Shown one piece after another: positions 62,412 through 64,000 of a stretch of 64,000 nt of DNA. The position numbers and the translations under genes are program-made. This stretch comes from Henningerozyma blattae CBS 6284. Taxonomy: Eukaryota > Ascomycota > Saccharomycetes > Saccharomycetales > Saccharomycetaceae. The first letter of the stretch is position 1, and each line of letters starts with the position of its first letter. The notes beneath the pieces were generated by a model, which was given only the letters and a program-made list of their open reading frames with translations, was not told where the DNA came from and did not search any database. The DNA lies in NCBI RefSeq assembly GCF_000315915.1, contig NC_020190.1, positions 620,001 through 684,000 on the forward strand, written 5' to 3'.

Positions 62412-64000
62412 ACAATTTACAGTCTAACGATACAATCCTCATTACTCTTGTATATTATTATGTCATTTTATTTAGCTTCACGGGCTTCTTCATCATTTAA
62501 TTTCAATATTTTACTCTTTATTTTTTTTTTCTGTTTCTTAATATTTGTATTAGTATTCACCTACATTAAGCTATTATTACAATTTGTATTATATAATACT
62601 TGAATAATTCACTCTATAGAAGGGACAGCAGAAAGCCTGTAAGATGATTTAATATCACTTCATTATATTTTCTGTTTTCCGTCATCATCAATTTCAATTT
62701 CACTCACACATACTTTTTCTCTTACAAAATTATTAACAAGAGACTATGAAAAACCGGTGTGGTATCAAATATTTAACCGACTGGATTAATACCATGCCCA
62801 ATTTAATTACTAAGATTCTTCTTATCGGCTAAAGAAAATAGAAATGTGAAATAAGCTTATTTTTATACTACCCCTTTTTTTGGTCTTTTTTGTCGAAATT
62901 CACTTTTTTTTTCTATTTATATACATCCTTGTCTCGGTTCTCGTTTCATCTTCTAATAGGCAATCACTACTTGTAGAAATATATATTTGGGATTCCATTC
63001 GCGGGCATAGTTACTTATAATGGTTACCAACCTTTATCCATGAGAGAACTTTGTACCTTAAAGGTATTGGAATGTTGGATAGAATAAAGAAATATTCACT
63101 CATTTTTATGCCAAACGACATGACTATCACAAGATCTCTTCCACAGTGGAAGTATACATGAACCATCTCATGCTCTTATTAATTACTGAATCTGGGTATA
63201 GGTGGGGGCATTTCAAGGATTCCAATACGTTTAGTATCGTATGACCGATCCATAGTAATATAAGGGCTTTACCAGATCTGTATATGGCAGAAATGTAACG
63301 ATATGCTAGAGGATAAATGAACTAAAAAAAATAAAAAAAAGAAAACTATTGTTTAAGTAAGGAAAAAAAAGGTTATAGAAAAAAAAACCTTAACCGTTTT
63401 AAGAACAATCGTACTTGGTAATCGTCTTTGTAACCTAATCTATTCACATGTAGTGTACCTTTAAATCATCAGAACTGGGGATGACACAATTAAGAAGATG
63501 AGTTGGGGAGGACCAGTAAAAATATAGACCAGAGACGGTATTTAGGATCAGAGCAAAATGTGTATTAGCGAATAGTTCATCTGTATCCTCATAAAGTGAA
63601 AGCCTTGGTCCAACATTCATAAAAGAGTCTTGGTTGGCTGTGGTAAACCAACTTGATTTACTTTAATAATTTTTTACTACGCAGCTACCTTTTTTAGTTC
63701 GTAATTACTAGGTATTTCTTTTTGATTTTATTTCCAGTTAAATAGCTGGATAATTAAATCACTTTTCTCTGACCCGTTAAAGTTAACTTGCGAGTAAACA
63801 CACGGCTCGAGCTGGTCAATGACATTTATTTCGAGGATCAAGGCATATCGATTTACTTTCTAATTCAAACACATATTCGGATATATATATATAGAAGATC
63901 CTCAAATTACAACACGCTATATTCCCTCTGGCTAGAGCATGGAGGGACATTGTGAACAACGTAGTTGGTAAATGTAATTTTAGAGAAAGGTGAACGAGCC
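62412..64000. other. Gene-free right end of window
   Basis: About 1.6 kb with no frame above 60 codons that looks coding. It holds a CCCCTTTTTTT word at about 62870, TATATATATA near 63880, and several CCTTTT/AAAGG words. It is probably the long promoter of a gene outside the window; I saw no tRNA or snoRNA that I could support. Confidence 0.5.

Overview
The window is nuclear DNA of a budding yeast of the family Saccharomycetaceae. Nearly every long reading frame is a close relative of a named Saccharomyces cerevisiae gene. The standard code fits throughout, genes are mostly intronless, the two clear introns carry yeast splice signals (GTATGT or GTAAGT donor, TACTAAC branch, AG acceptor), and intergenic DNA is strongly AT-rich. 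Gene order interleaves S. cerevisiae segments known to be duplicated: chromosome II with VII at the left, and II with X (plus a piece of XVI) in the rest. Several expected neighbours are missing (ROT2, GPG1, SOD1, ADO1, FUI1, NNF1). I read this as a post-whole-genome-duplication lineage that sorted its duplicates differently from S. cerevisiae. A non-duplicated relative is not excluded, and I cannot name the species.

Layout. 1-12.3 kb: MCX1 (cut by the left edge), SLX1, MON1, OM14 (spliced), RPS2, NAB2, PRP43. 12.3-24.3 kb: a small orphan frame, YUH1, THP3, VPS25, MCM16, a CTP synthase (URA7/URA8), a small membrane-protein gene, ERD2 (spliced) and PRE7. 24.3-34.3 kb: a gene-poor stretch with two ECM13-type genes in the same orientation, the second followed by a frame-shifted open tail, then poly-G tracts, short tandem repeats, a GC-rich island and an intron-containing tRNA-Phe(GAA) gene. 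35.1-50.1 kb: COR1, PSY4, RSM7, a YJR112W-A relative, EDE1, PXP2 and YMR1. 51.2-62.4 kb: MOH1, SEC17, CPA2, an ABM1 candidate, ECM27 and TDA4. The last 1.6 kb shows no gene.

Functionally this is a mixed housekeeping segment: ribosome production and RNA handling (RPS2, NAB2, PRP43, THP3), mitochondrial chaperone, respiration and translation (MCX1, OM14, COR1, RSM7), membrane traffic (MON1, VPS25, ERD2, EDE1, YMR1, SEC17), kinetochore (MCM16), proteolysis (YUH1, PRE7), DNA repair and signalling (SLX1, PSY4), and nucleotide and arginine precursors (CTP synthase, CPA2). Several promoters carry the regulatory words expected for the gene: RRPE plus PAC upstream of PRP43 and of the CTP synthase, a PACE element upstream of PRE7, Hap- and Cbf1-type sites upstream of COR1, and a Gcn4 site upstream of CPA2.

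I found no clearly new multi-gene system. The observations most worth following are the A-rich tract downstream of NAB2, the phased CCCTAA arrays in two divergent promoters, the duplicated and partly broken ECM13 locus with its GC-rich island, the OM14 splice puzzle, the mispaired acceptor stem of the tRNA, and two small unnamed genes.
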